A stretch of DNA of 64,000 nt from Oscillospiraceae bacterium (GTDB taxonomy: Bacteria; Bacillota; Clostridia; Oscillospirales; Oscillospiraceae), in contig SVMD01000008.1 in assembly GCA_015067615.1 (NCBI GenBank), forward strand, positions 1 to 64,000, in the 5' to 3' direction. The number at the start of each line of letters is the position of its first letter. The stretch's first letter is position 1. The notes under the pieces are model-generated. The model was not told where the DNA came from and made no database searches. It saw only the letters and a program-made list of their open reading frames with translations. The position numbers and the translations under genes are program-made. This document shows, piece by piece, positions 1 through 7,737 of the stretch.

Positions 1-190
1 CCTTGAACCACATCTTGGCGTGCTCCTTCTCGTTGTCAGCGGTCTTCAGGAACAGGGCAGCGATCTGCTCGTAGCCTTCCTTCTTGGCCTTGGATGCGTA
101 GTAGGTGTACTTATTTCTTGCCATGGACTCGCCTGCGAAGGCAGCTTCCAGATTCTTCTCAGTCTGGGTACCGGCGTACTTGTTAGCCAT
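1..190 (-). CDS. Rubrerythrin, N-terminal part (runs off window start)
   Basis: Only the first 63 codons are in the window. The translation begins MANKYAGTQTEKNLEAAFAG and shows the ferritin-like di-iron fold of rubrerythrin: an iron-ligand glutamate at residue 21 (FAGES) and an ExxH ligand pair at residues 54-57 (EKEH). Rubrerythrins reduce hydrogen peroxide in the cytoplasm of anaerobes and protect them from oxidative damage. A GGAGG ribosome binding site sits just upstream of the ATG. The C-terminal rubredoxin-like domain, if present, is outside the window, so a short rubrerythrin lacking it cannot be excluded. Confidence 0.9.
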   Translation of the reverse strand, partial: MANKYAGTQTEKNLEAAFAGESMARNKYTYYASKAKKEGYEQIAALFLKTADNEKEHAKMWFK

Positions 191-239
191 AGTATAATCC
201 TCCATTTTTTCCTCCGGGACAGGCCCGGGTGTTAGGTAT

Positions 240-268
240 ACTGTATCAAAGATACCCATAAAAATCAA
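240..268 (-). promoter_or_regulatory. Probable sigma-A promoter of the rubrerythrin gene
   Basis: On the minus strand TTGATT (268-263) and TACAGT (245-240) are separated by 17 bases, about 50 bases upstream of the rubrerythrin start. This is a prediction from consensus only. Confidence 0.5.
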
Positions 269-320
269 GCTTTAACCCCTGCCCTGCCCGTAAATTTTCT
301 GTGACGTTTTCAGAAGGTGG

Positions 321-472
321 ATTATCGTTTTCATAGCCATCTTCGGATGATAATGTAGGGGCGATCATTGATCGCCCGCGCGGCGCGTATTCCGTATTCG
401 CCGAAATCCAATGCGAATTCGTACTTCCCCCTGCCGGGCGCTCACTGAGCGCCCCTACATATACGCCATTAC
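321..472. repeat. Intergenic TIR element, copy 1 (degenerate)
   Basis: The left end ATTATCGTTTTC resembles the terminal repeat AAATTATCGTTTA found in ten other places in the window. Inside are gtaggggcgatcattgatcg and, further on, a complementary gcgcccctac, the same internal hairpin type as the copy at 53721. The right terminal repeat is not recognisable, so this copy is probably decayed. No gene is seen between 191 and 482. Confidence 0.55.
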
Positions 473-482
473 AATGGAAATA

Positions 483-1205
483 TTAATCCCGCGGGATATC
501 CGTCACCTCGATGTATTCCAGCACGCCCTGATTGGGGTTGCGCTCGTTCCACTGAAATGTCATCAGGTAGACCGTTCCATCGGTCTCCACCAGGTTCGCC
601 ACCATGGGGATTACCTCCAGGACCATGGGGCCGTTGTCAAATTCGATGATGATATGGTATTCATCCGGCACCTCCTGAATCGGATGCAGCGCGGTGGTAG
701 ACCAGGTACCCTGCTGATGCCAAAAGTAGCCGGTATGGAAGGCCACCAGCAGCAGTAAAACCAGCAGCATGGCACCGTTTTTCCGCCAGGTTTTCTGCTT
801 TCTGGTTCTGTGCAGCAGCACCAGCAGCCAGATCAGCGCCGCTGACGGCACGATAATCAGTCCCAGAGACATCATCTCGTGGAACCGATAGGAAAACCAG
901 CGGTAATCTCCCACCGCCGCCAGCTTCTCCTGCCAAAAAAACACCAGCCAGTAGACCACCATGGCAAGGATTCCCAGGGCGCTGAATACCGCCCGGCGGC
1001 TCAGCACATAGGAGGTCTTTTTCAGCACCTCTTCCCCGTCCGGCGGCAGCTCCCCTGCCGAATCCTCCCGGAGGAGCCGGAGCATCTCCCGGCATTTGGG
1101 GCATTCTTCCAGGTGGGCCCGGATCATATTTGCGCTGGCACCGCTGCACACATCGTCGATATACAGCGGCAGCAGGTCCTGCACCACATCACAGTTATGT
1201 ACCAT
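483..1205 (-). CDS. Anti-sigma factor with zinc-finger (zf-HC2) domain
   Basis: This 240-residue membrane protein begins with a zf-HC2 zinc-binding anti-sigma domain: His31, Cys35 and Cys38 form the HxxxCxxC motif. Three hydrophobic segments follow, around residues 73-92, 112-132 and 145-163, and the C-terminal part of about 75 residues is probably outside the membrane. Such proteins hold an ECF sigma factor inactive at the membrane until an envelope signal releases it. Its start overlaps the end of the sigma factor gene at 1195-1665 by 11 bases, the usual arrangement for a cognate sigma/anti-sigma pair. The sensed signal is not evident. Confidence 0.85.
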   Translation of the reverse strand: MVHNCDVVQDLLPLYIDDVCSGASANMIRAHLEECPKCREMLRLLREDSAGELPPDGEEVLKKTSYVLSRRAVFSALGILAMVVYWLVFFWQEKLAAVGDYRWFSYRFHEMMSLGLIIVPSAALIWLLVLLHRTRKQKTWRKNGAMLLVLLLLVAFHTGYFWHQQGTWSTTALHPIQEVPDEYHIIIEFDNGPMVLEVIPMVANLVETDGTVYLMTFQWNERNPNQGVLEYIEVTDIPRD

Positions 1206-1665
1206 CTTCTTTTCCTCCTTCCAGGATTTTCAGCAGCCGGAGCCTTGCCCGGTGATAGGTCACCCGGGCCCAGCTTTCACTTTTTCCATAGGCCCTTGCC
1301 AGTTCCGGATAGTCCCAGCCACCCAGGGCACGCTTCAAAAATACACTTCTTCCGGGCTCCCCCAGGGAGTCCACCAGGTCCATCCACTCCCAGAATTGGG
1401 TATCGGATACGGATATCTCCGGCAGGGGCAGGTCCGCGTCCTGCTTCCTCCTTTTCAGCTGGTTCAGCCAGGTGTTCCGGGCAATGGCGCACAGCCACAC
1501 GGAAAGCTTGCTCTGGCCCCGGAAGCTGTCGATCCGCAGGAGGGCTTTGACGAAGGTATCCTGGGTGATGTCCTCCGCATCCTGGGGATCACAGCCCAGT
1601 TTTAGCAGGTAGCGCCGGACAAGTCCGGCGTATTCCCGGTAGACCTGCTCGAATTGGTGTTCCAT
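1195..1665 (-). CDS. ECF-type RNA polymerase sigma factor
   Basis: At 156 residues this has the normal length of an extracytoplasmic-function sigma factor. Region 2 covers about residues 10-75 (with the segment DAEDITQDTFVKALLRID) and region 4 about residues 100-150, ending in the helix-turn-helix YGKSESWARVTYHRARLRLL. It recruits RNA polymerase to a small regulon. The ATG is preceded by AAAGGAGGG. The co-transcribed zinc-finger anti-sigma factor downstream is its likely inhibitor. A candidate ECF-type promoter lies directly upstream (1700-1726), suggesting autoregulation. Confidence 0.9.
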   Translation of the reverse strand: MEHQFEQVYREYAGLVRRYLLKLGCDPQDAEDITQDTFVKALLRIDSFRGQSKLSVWLCAIARNTWLNQLKRRKQDADLPLPEISVSDTQFWEWMDLVDSLGEPGRSVFLKRALGGWDYPELARAYGKSESWARVTYHRARLRLLKILEGGKEDGT

Positions 1666-1699
1666 GGGGAGCCCTCCTTTCTTTGAATTTCTGTTTATT

Positions 1700-1726
1700 G
1701 GACAACCGATGGGCGGATTTGTTACA
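1700..1726 (-). promoter_or_regulatory. Candidate autoregulatory ECF promoter
   Basis: On the minus strand TGTAAC (1726-1721) and TTGTCC (1705-1700) are 15 bases apart, upstream of the ECF sigma gene. ECF sigma factors commonly recognise an AAC-containing -35 element and a CGTC/TGTC-like -10 element and transcribe their own operon. Assigning this promoter to this sigma factor is inference. Confidence 0.45.
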
Positions 1727-1737
1727 GTGCGTGTGAA

Positions 1738-1766
1738 AAAAGCCTCCGCTTTACGCGGAGGCTTTT
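1738..1766 (-). terminator. Rho-independent terminator of the nucleoside ABC operon
   Basis: The stem AAAAGCCTCCGC / GCGGAGGCTTTT with loop TTTAC lies directly after the stop of the permease gene at 1777. On the minus strand it runs into a T-run. Confidence 0.85.
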
Positions 1767-1776
1767 GTAAGAGAGC

Positions 1777-2721
1777 TTACCGGGTTCCCTTGTCGTAGGG
1801 GACGCCAGCGGCCTTGGGGCCCTGGGACTTCTTGGAGGTGAAGGCCAGGACAACCAGGGAGATGATATAGGGCAGCATATTGTACACCACGCTGGGAATA
1901 TTCAGGGCCACCATGAAATCGAAGCCGGAGTACACATTGCCCAGTGCCCGGCAGAAGCCGAACAGCAGGGAGGCCAGGGCGATCTTCAGGGGATGCCAGC
2001 CGCCGAAGATCATAACGGCCATGGCCAGGAAGCCGAAGCCGGCGACGCCGTTCTCAAACTTCCAGACGGAGACGCCTGCGGTGATATACACGATACCGCC
2101 CAGACCGCCGAGCAATCCGGAAATCAGGACACCGGCGTAGCGCATCTTCAGCACGTCCACGCCCACGGAGGCGGCAGCCTGGGGATGCTCGCCGCAGGCC
2201 CGGAGCCGCAGACCGAACTTAGTCTTATACAGTGCCACGAAGGACAGCACCAGGCAGATAACGGCCACCAGCATGAACCAGTTGAACTCGAAATTGCCGA
2301 TGCGGACCAGCAGCAGGTCCTTGGTGTGGGTGTAGGCGATGTCGGAGGACACGTCGTTGCCGCCGGAAGCGGCGGTGTTCATGGCCTTGACAGCCACGGT
2401 GGCGCCGGCAGTGGCCAGCATGTTCATGGCGGTACCGGTGATGGTCTGGTCAGCCTTGAAGCTGATGGCAGCCACCGCCAGCAGCAGTGAGAACAGCAGG
2501 CCAAACAGGGCGGAAACCGCCACGGTTGCCAGCACCATGACCAGAGGACCCACGGTGACAGGCAGGAACTTCAGCACCAGAGCGCCGCCCAGGGCGCCGA
2601 TGACCATGATACCTTCCAGACCGATGTTGATAACACCGGAGCGCTCCGCGAAGCAGCCGCCCAGGGCTACCAGCAGAAGCACGGAAGCGAAAATCAAAGT
2701 GTATTGCAGCAGCAGAGTCAT
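1777..2721 (-). CDS. nupQ: Nucleoside ABC transporter permease (NupQ/YufQ type)
   Basis: This 314-residue, highly hydrophobic protein has the multi-helix profile of the branched-chain amino acid/ribose type permeases (BPD_transp_2). It contains the diagnostic segment FGLRLRACGEHPQAAASVGV, which contacts the ATPase. It is the second permease of a BMP-family nucleoside importer: the genes upstream are the partner permease (no gap), the double ATPase, and the BMP substrate-binding lipoprotein. Together they import nucleosides for the salvage enzymes encoded further upstream. The symbol follows the Lactococcus/Bacillus naming and is by family, not by demonstrated substrate. Confidence 0.85.
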   Translation of the reverse strand: MTLLLQYTLIFASVLLLVALGGCFAERSGVINIGLEGIMVIGALGGALVLKFLPVTVGPLVMVLATVAVSALFGLLFSLLLAVAAISFKADQTITGTAMNMLATAGATVAVKAMNTAASGGNDVSSDIAYTHTKDLLLVRIGNFEFNWFMLVAVICLVLSFVALYKTKFGLRLRACGEHPQAAASVGVDVLKMRYAGVLISGLLGGLGGIVYITAGVSVWKFENGVAGFGFLAMAVMIFGGWHPLKIALASLLFGFCRALGNVYSGFDFMVALNIPSVVYNMLPYIISLVVLAFTSKKSQGPKAAGVPYDKGTR

Positions 2722-3864
2722 TTAACCTTCGCCTCCTTCCTTATTTTCAGCGGCTTTCAGGGCTGCGGCCTTCTTTTCCTCCTGCTTGCGGATGACGCTT
2801 GCCATGAAGAACTTGAAGAATGCCACGAATGCGCACAGGTAGATGATCAGTGCGGAGATCAGGGAAGAGATCTGGGAGCAGTAGACCTGCAGGTCCACGT
2901 TGCCGCCGCCGGTGGTGATATACTGGATGAAGAAGGCGGACAGAATGGAACCCAGGGGGCTCAGACCGCCCAGGAAGGCAACGGCGATGCCGTTGAAGCC
3001 CATGCCGGGGACGGAGGAGATGGTGGTCTCCCACTCTTCGATACCGGTCAGGTACAGCAATCCCGCACCCATACCGGCCAGGGCACCGGCGATCATCATG
3101 GTCAGGATGATGTTGCGGTTTTCCTTCATGCCGGCGTACTTGGCGGCGTTGTAGTTGTTGCCGGTGGCCTTCAGCTCGTAGCCGAACTTGGTTTTGTTCA
3201 GGATGACCCAGACAACCACGGCCATGAGGATGGCCAGGGGGATGCCAATGGTGACGCTCTTCTCATTGTTGAAGAACTGGCCCAGGCCCATGCCGGGCAG
3301 CAGGGCGGCGGGGTTGGAGCCCTGGAGGCCCTTGGTGTAGGGAGAGGTGGGGCTCTTGACGGAAGTCAGCACCAGGTTGGTCACATACAGGATGATCCAG
3401 TTGAGCATGATACCGGAGATGACGATGTTGACGTTGCACTTGGTCTTTAAGAAACCTGCGGCAGCGCCCAGCAGGGCACCTGCCAGCATGGCACAGATCA
3501 GGCACAGGTACCAGGGCAGGTTCCAGGCCAGAGCGGCGTACAGGCCTGCGCAGGCACCGGCCACATACTGACCGGCCACGCCGATGTTGAACATGCCCAC
3601 CTTATAGGCGAACAGCACGGACAGGGCACACATCAGCAGGGGCACGGTACGGGTCAGAACCTGGCCGAAATACTTCATCTTCAGGGCGCCGGGATAGCGC
3701 AGGAAGCTCTTCATAACGGCCACGATGGCTTCGAAGGCGCCGCTGGGCTCGATGATCAGCAGCACCAGATAGCCCACGAACAGGCCGCCCAGAATGCAGA
3801 TCAGGGATGCAAGCAGGGTCTGGAAGCCGTCCTTGCGGATGATATCGGAAAACTTGTTCTTCAC
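2722..3864 (-). CDS. nupP: Nucleoside ABC transporter permease (NupP/YufP type)
   Basis: This is a 380-residue integral membrane permease with a cytoplasmic N-terminus, about ten hydrophobic segments and the ATPase-contact segment FGYELKATGNNYNAAKYAGM in the second half. It is the longer permease of the BMP-type nucleoside importer. Its stop codon is immediately followed by the ATG of nupQ, and only 3 bases separate it from the ATPase gene, so the three are one translational unit. The C-terminal tail is charged (KQEEKKAAALKAAENKEGGEG). Confidence 0.87.
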   Translation of the reverse strand: MKNKFSDIIRKDGFQTLLASLICILGGLFVGYLVLLIIEPSGAFEAIVAVMKSFLRYPGALKMKYFGQVLTRTVPLLMCALSVLFAYKVGMFNIGVAGQYVAGACAGLYAALAWNLPWYLCLICAMLAGALLGAAAGFLKTKCNVNIVISGIMLNWIILYVTNLVLTSVKSPTSPYTKGLQGSNPAALLPGMGLGQFFNNEKSVTIGIPLAILMAVVVWVILNKTKFGYELKATGNNYNAAKYAGMKENRNIILTMMIAGALAGMGAGLLYLTGIEEWETTISSVPGMGFNGIAVAFLGGLSPLGSILSAFFIQYITTGGGNVDLQVYCSQISSLISALIIYLCAFVAFFKFFMASVIRKQEEKKAAALKAAENKEGGEG

Positions 3865-3867
3865 TGC

Positions 3868-5400
3868 TTATCCCTCCTTCTTGGCGCCGGCCATGTACAG
3901 GCCCAGCTCTTCCACGGTGGTCTGCTTGGGATCCAGCTCGCCCACGATCTCGCCCTCGTACATAACCAGGATCCGGTCGGAGACGGTCATGACCTCGTCC
4001 AGCTCCAGGGACACCAGCAGCACGGCCTTACCGGCGTCACGCTGGGCCACAATCTGGCGGTGGATATACTCAATGGCGCCCACGTCCAGGCCGCGGGTGG
4101 GCTGGACGGCGATCAGCAGCTGGGGATCCTTGTCGATCTCACGGGCGATGATGGCCTTCTGCTGGTTACCGCCGGACATGGCCCGGGAAATGGTGATGGG
4201 GCCCTGGCCGGAGCGGACGTCGTACTGCTCAATCAGCCGCTCGGCATAGGCGCGGATGTTCTTGCGGCGCAGGAAACCGAACTTGTTGGTAAACTCGGGC
4301 TCAAAATAGCGCTGCAGGACGATATTGTCCTCCAGAGTGTAGTCCAGCACCAGGCCGTGCTTGTGACGGTCCTCGGGGATGTGGGACATGCCCAGGCATG
4401 AGCGCTTGCGGATGGGAGCATGGGTGATGTCGTTGCCGCAGAGCTTCACGGTACCGGCAGTGGGATTTTCCAGACCGGAGATGCCGTAGACCAGCTCGGT
4501 CTGGCCGTTGCCGTCGATACCGGCGATACAGACGATCTCACCGGCCCGGACCTGGAAGGAGACGTTGCTGACGGCGTCCTTCTTGCTGACCTTGGAGGCC
4601 AGAGTCAGACCCTGCACGTCCAGCACCACGTCGGTGGGGTTGGCGGGAGTCTTCTGGACGGCGAATTCCACGTCGCGGCCCACCATCATCCGGGACAGGT
4701 CGTCCTTGGAGCAGTCCTTGACATCCACGGTGCCGATGTACTTGCCCTTGCGCAGGACGGAGCAGCGGTCGGCCACGGCCTTGATCTCGTTGAGCTTATG
4801 GGTGATGAAGAGGATGGATTTGCCCTCGGCCGCCAGATTCTTCATGATCTGCAGCAGTTCCTCGATCTCCTGGGGGGTCAGGACGGCGGTGGGCTCGTCA
4901 AAGATCAGGATCTCGTTGTCACGGTAGAGCATCTTCAGAATTTCGGTACGCTGCTGCATACCAACGCTGATATCCTCGATCAGGGCGTCGGGGTTCACCT
5001 GCAGTCCGTACTTCTGGGACAGTGCCATGACCTTCTCCCGGGCCTTGTCACGCTGCAGGATGCCGTTTTTGGTGTCCTCCACGCCCAGGATGATGTTGTC
5101 CAGGACGGAGAAGCATTCCACCAGCTTGAAGTGCTGGTGAACCATGCCGATGCCCAGGGCATTGGCGTCGTTGGGGTTGTTGATCTGAACGACCTCACCG
5201 TTCTTTTTGATAACGCCCTCTTCCGCCTGGTACAGGCCGAACAGAACGCTCATGAGGGTAGACTTGCCGGCGCCGTTTTCGCCCAGCAGTGCATGGATCT
5301 CGCCCTGCTTCAGCTGCAGGGTCACATTATCATTCGCAATGATGCCGGGGAACTTCTTGGTGATGTTCACCATCTCGATTGCGTAGGGATAGCTGCCCAA
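3868..5400 (-). CDS. nupO: Nucleoside ABC transporter, double ATP-binding protein (NupO/YufO type)
   Basis: This 510-residue protein has two ABC ATPase domains in one chain, as in ribose/nucleoside importers. The first domain carries the Walker A motif GENGAGKST and Walker B ILIFDEPTAVL. The second domain lacks a classical Walker A (GIDGNGQTE), typical of this family, and has a signature-like MSGGNQQKAIIAREI. I chose a TTG start at 5400-5398: AAAGGAGG lies 8 bases upstream and the resulting length equals the family norm. The frame stays open further upstream to 5733, but that part crosses a repeat element and has no family similarity. Confidence 0.88.
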   Translation of the reverse strand: MGSYPYAIEMVNITKKFPGIIANDNVTLQLKQGEIHALLGENGAGKSTLMSVLFGLYQAEEGVIKKNGEVVQINNPNDANALGIGMVHQHFKLVECFSVLDNIILGVEDTKNGILQRDKAREKVMALSQKYGLQVNPDALIEDISVGMQQRTEILKMLYRDNEILIFDEPTAVLTPQEIEELLQIMKNLAAEGKSILFITHKLNEIKAVADRCSVLRKGKYIGTVDVKDCSKDDLSRMMVGRDVEFAVQKTPANPTDVVLDVQGLTLASKVSKKDAVSNVSFQVRAGEIVCIAGIDGNGQTELVYGISGLENPTAGTVKLCGNDITHAPIRKRSCLGMSHIPEDRHKHGLVLDYTLEDNIVLQRYFEPEFTNKFGFLRRKNIRAYAERLIEQYDVRSGQGPITISRAMSGGNQQKAIIAREIDKDPQLLIAVQPTRGLDVGAIEYIHRQIVAQRDAGKAVLLVSLELDEVMTVSDRILVMYEGEIVGELDPKQTTVEELGLYMAGAKKEG

Positions 5401-5505
5401 TCCAATTACCTCCTTTTTTCGTAACTGCCTTACCATTATACACGATGGATAGGCAGATTTCAAATATAATCGCATAGAAATGTGAGTTTTTTTGAGGAAA
5501 GTGTA

Positions 5506-5550
5506 CAAAGCCTCCGGATGGGCCAAAATGGGCCGGATCCGGAGGCTTTG
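5506..5550. other. Large hairpin between the binding-protein gene and the ATPase gene
   Basis: CAAAGCCTCCGGAT pairs with ATCCGGAGGCTTTG around a 17-base loop. There is no strong T-run on the minus strand, so it may protect mRNA ends or attenuate rather than terminate fully. It is one of three structures in the 5401-5801 gap, with a TIR element and a terminator. Confidence 0.5.
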
Positions 5551-5557
5551 GGAAGGG

Positions 5558-5736
5558 AAATTATCGTTTACAAGAGCTTCCCCCTGGGGGGAAGCTGGCA
5601 CGGCGCAAGCCGTGACTGATGAGGGGGACTTCCCTAAGATGACTGGAAATGTAACGATTTTCTGCTGCTGTCCCCTCATCCGCCCCTTCGGGGCACCTTC
5701 CCCCAGGGGGAAGGTATTACGCCAAACGATCATTTA
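5558..5736. repeat. Intergenic TIR element, copy 2
   Basis: It starts with AAATTATCGTTTA and ends with a degenerate inverted copy (CAAACGATCATTTA). The interior holds agcttccccctggggggaag near the left end, cccctcatccgccccttcgg in the right half, and the complementary arm ttcccccagggggaag. It can therefore fold into one long hairpin with side hairpins. Confidence 0.85.
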
Positions 5737-5754
5737 CGCCACCGCGCAAGAAAA

Positions 5755-5782
5755 AAGAGGGCGAGCTTTCGCTCGCCCTCTT
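5755..5782 (-). terminator. Terminator after the nucleoside-binding lipoprotein gene
   Basis: AAGAGGGCGAGC / GCTCGCCCTCTT with a TTTC loop stands 20 bases after the stop at 5802 and is followed on the minus strand by TTTTTT. It should make most transcripts of the binding protein end here, leaving the transporter genes at a lower level. Confidence 0.85.
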
Positions 5783-5801
5783 GGGGTTACCGATCTACGA
5801 A

Positions 5802-7007
5802 TTAGCCCTTGATGGAGCCCTGGTCGTTGACGGTGGTGTTGGTGGTAGCGGGGATGGCAGAGATGTCGTTGGAGACAGCCAGGGTGCCCTCGAACATAGC
5901 CTTGACCATGGCAGCGTAGTCCTCAGCAGTGAACTTGCCGTCCTCGAACTGAGTGGAAGCCACGGGGATCTGGACGTAGTTCAGGGAAGCGTCGTCACCG
6001 GAAACCAGGCCCAGGTTGGCGATCTGGCCAGCGTACTTGCTCCAGTTGCCGTTGATGATGACATCAACCAGGGTGTCGATGGTGGTGGGAGCCAGACCCT
6101 TCATAGCGGAGGTCACAGTCATGCCCTCGCCGTACAGGCCGTCGATGATAGCAGCCTGGTCAACGTCAACACCGATGACCTTGCCGCCGACCTTCTTGGC
6201 AGCCTCAGCAGCGGAGGTGTAGATGCCGCCGCCGCAGGCGAAGACGATCTCGGTGCCGGCAGCATACCAGGTGTCCATAACAGCGGTGATGTCGGCATCG
6301 CCGAAGAACTGACCGCCATAGACGTAGTTCAGCTCAACATTGACACCCAGCTCCTTGGCAGCAGCGTCAACGCCCTGCACGTAGCCGTGGCCGTAGCGCT
6401 GAACAGCGGGAACAGCCATGCCGCCCAGGAAGCCCAGCTTGGTGTAGCCCAGCTTGACAGCAGCGTAACCAGCCATGTAGCCGGCCAGCTCTTCCTGGTA
6501 GATAGCGCAGTAGACATTGTCCATGTAGACGTAGTCGGTCAGGTTCCAGTTGTCGGGGTTGTAGTCATAGCTTTCGCCCTTCAGAGCAACGCCACCCTCC
6601 AGCAGGTCGCCCTTGGCGACGTCCAGAGCGATGAACTTGACATCGGGGTAGTTAGCGGAAACCTCAGCGACGGTGCCGCCGAAGGCATAGCCGGGCATAA
6701 CGATGACGTTGTAGCCCTCAGCGATGGCCAGTTCCACGGAAGCCACACGGCCAGCGGTATCGTTGGAAGTGGGCTTGTAGTACTTGGTCTCAACGCCGTT
6801 GTCCTCGCCGAACTTCACGACGGCTTCCCAGGTGGTCTGGTTAAAGGACTGGTCGGTGATATCGCCGTAGTCGGTGACCATGGCGACCTTGTACTCGGTA
6901 TTGCCGGCCTCGGGGGCATTGGTCTCGCCACCCTCATTGCCGCTGCCGCAGGCAACCAGGGACAGAGCCATGACCAGAACCAGCAGCAGAGCCAGGATCT
7001 TCTTCAT
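5802..7007 (-). CDS. BMP-family nucleoside-binding lipoprotein
   Basis: This 401-residue protein has a lipoprotein signal peptide MKKILALLLVLVMALSLVAC, with Cys20 as the lipid-modified residue, then a low-complexity linker and a BMP/PnrA domain. In that domain VAMVTDYGDITDQSFNQTTW and the later segment ACGGGIYTSAAEAAKKVGGK match the nucleoside-binding family. It captures nucleosides outside the membrane and delivers them to the NupOPQ transporter encoded downstream. A GGAGG site precedes the ATG. It has its own terminator, consistent with the usual excess of binding protein over transporter. Confidence 0.92.
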   Translation of the reverse strand: MKKILALLLVLVMALSLVACGSGNEGGETNAPEAGNTEYKVAMVTDYGDITDQSFNQTTWEAVVKFGEDNGVETKYYKPTSNDTAGRVASVELAIAEGYNVIVMPGYAFGGTVAEVSANYPDVKFIALDVAKGDLLEGGVALKGESYDYNPDNWNLTDYVYMDNVYCAIYQEELAGYMAGYAAVKLGYTKLGFLGGMAVPAVQRYGHGYVQGVDAAAKELGVNVELNYVYGGQFFGDADITAVMDTWYAAGTEIVFACGGGIYTSAAEAAKKVGGKVIGVDVDQAAIIDGLYGEGMTVTSAMKGLAPTTIDTLVDVIINGNWSKYAGQIANLGLVSGDDASLNYVQIPVASTQFEDGKFTAEDYAAMVKAMFEGTLAVSNDISAIPATTNTTVNDQGSIKG

Positions 7008-7122
7008 GTTTCATTCCTCCAAAAGAAATTGATGTTGCGGTATTTATTCACATACCGTGTTCATTGTCGCATATTCGCCGCGAAAAATCAACTGTTTTTC
7101 CAAATTTTGTTTCCAGCGGGGC

Positions 7123-7533
7123 TTAGTCCTGCATGTGCTTCTTCGCGGAGAAGCTGAAGGGCAGGATCTCCGCCAGAGTGGCGGCGGTGTAGCCCTTCTC
7201 GTCCACCAGGTACAGCATAAAGTCATCCTCGCAGAATTCCCGCATCACCTGACGGCAAACACCGCAGGGAGGAAAGGCGCCGGAAATCACGCCATCCTTG
7301 CCGCCGCAGACGGCGATGGCCTGAAAATCTCGGTGGCCATCGTAGACAGCCTTGAAAAAGGCGGTGCGCTCGGCGCAGTTGGTGGGGCCGTAGGCGGCGT
7401 TTTCGATGTTACAGCCCTGGTACACGGTACCGTCGGCGCAGAGCAGGGCGGCACCCACCTTGAAGCCGGAATAGGGGGCATAGGCATGGGTCATGGCCTC
7501 TTTCGCCAGTTCAACTAATCTTTCAGGGGTCAT
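7123..7533 (-). CDS. cdd: Cytidine deaminase
   Basis: The protein has 136 residues, the size of tetrameric cytidine deaminases. Zinc ligands and catalytic residues are visible: Cys53 and Glu55 in NCAERTAFF, and Cys90 and Cys93 in PPCGVCRQV. CNIENAAYG at residues 41-49 is the substrate-binding segment. It converts cytidine and deoxycytidine to uridine and deoxyuridine. The ATG at 7533 has AAGGAGG at good spacing. The open frame extends about 22 codons further upstream, into a repeat element, and that part is not family-like. It belongs to the nucleoside salvage cluster with deoB, deoC, deoD and tdk. Confidence 0.93.
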   Translation of the reverse strand: MTPERLVELAKEAMTHAYAPYSGFKVGAALLCADGTVYQGCNIENAAYGPTNCAERTAFFKAVYDGHRDFQAIAVCGGKDGVISGAFPPCGVCRQVMREFCEDDFMLYLVDEKGYTAATLAEILPFSFSAKKHMQD

Positions 7534-7555
7534 TGTGTTACCTCCTTGTCCGTGG

Positions 7556-7735
7556 AAATTATCGTTTACAAGAGCTTCCCCCTGGGGGGAAGCTGGCACC
7601 GCGTAAGCGGTGACTGATGAGGGGACTACCCTGCGATGACTGAAAATGTTACGGTTTTCCTACTGCAGTCCCCTCATCCGCCCCTTCGGGGCACCTTCCC
7701 CCCAGGGGGAAGGTATTACGCTAAACGACAATTTA
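7556..7735. repeat. Intergenic TIR element, copy 3
   Basis: Terminal repeats AAATTATCGTTTA and TAAACGACAATTT flank the same interior as copy 2: agcttccccctggggggaag, then ctggcaccgcgtaagcggtg, then cccctcatccgccccttcgg. The right end is 2 bases from the deoB stop codon (7738-7740). Confidence 0.88.
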
Positions 7736-7737
7736 TC

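Noticed and set aside
411..758. Possible gene overlapping the anti-sigma factor end
   Set aside because: It runs through a decayed repeat and then antisense to the anti-sigma gene; no motif.
5401..5733. N-terminal extension of the nucleoside ABC ATPase
   Set aside because: The added part crosses a repeat element and a hairpin, has no family similarity, and a TTG with perfect AGGAGG spacing gives the family length.
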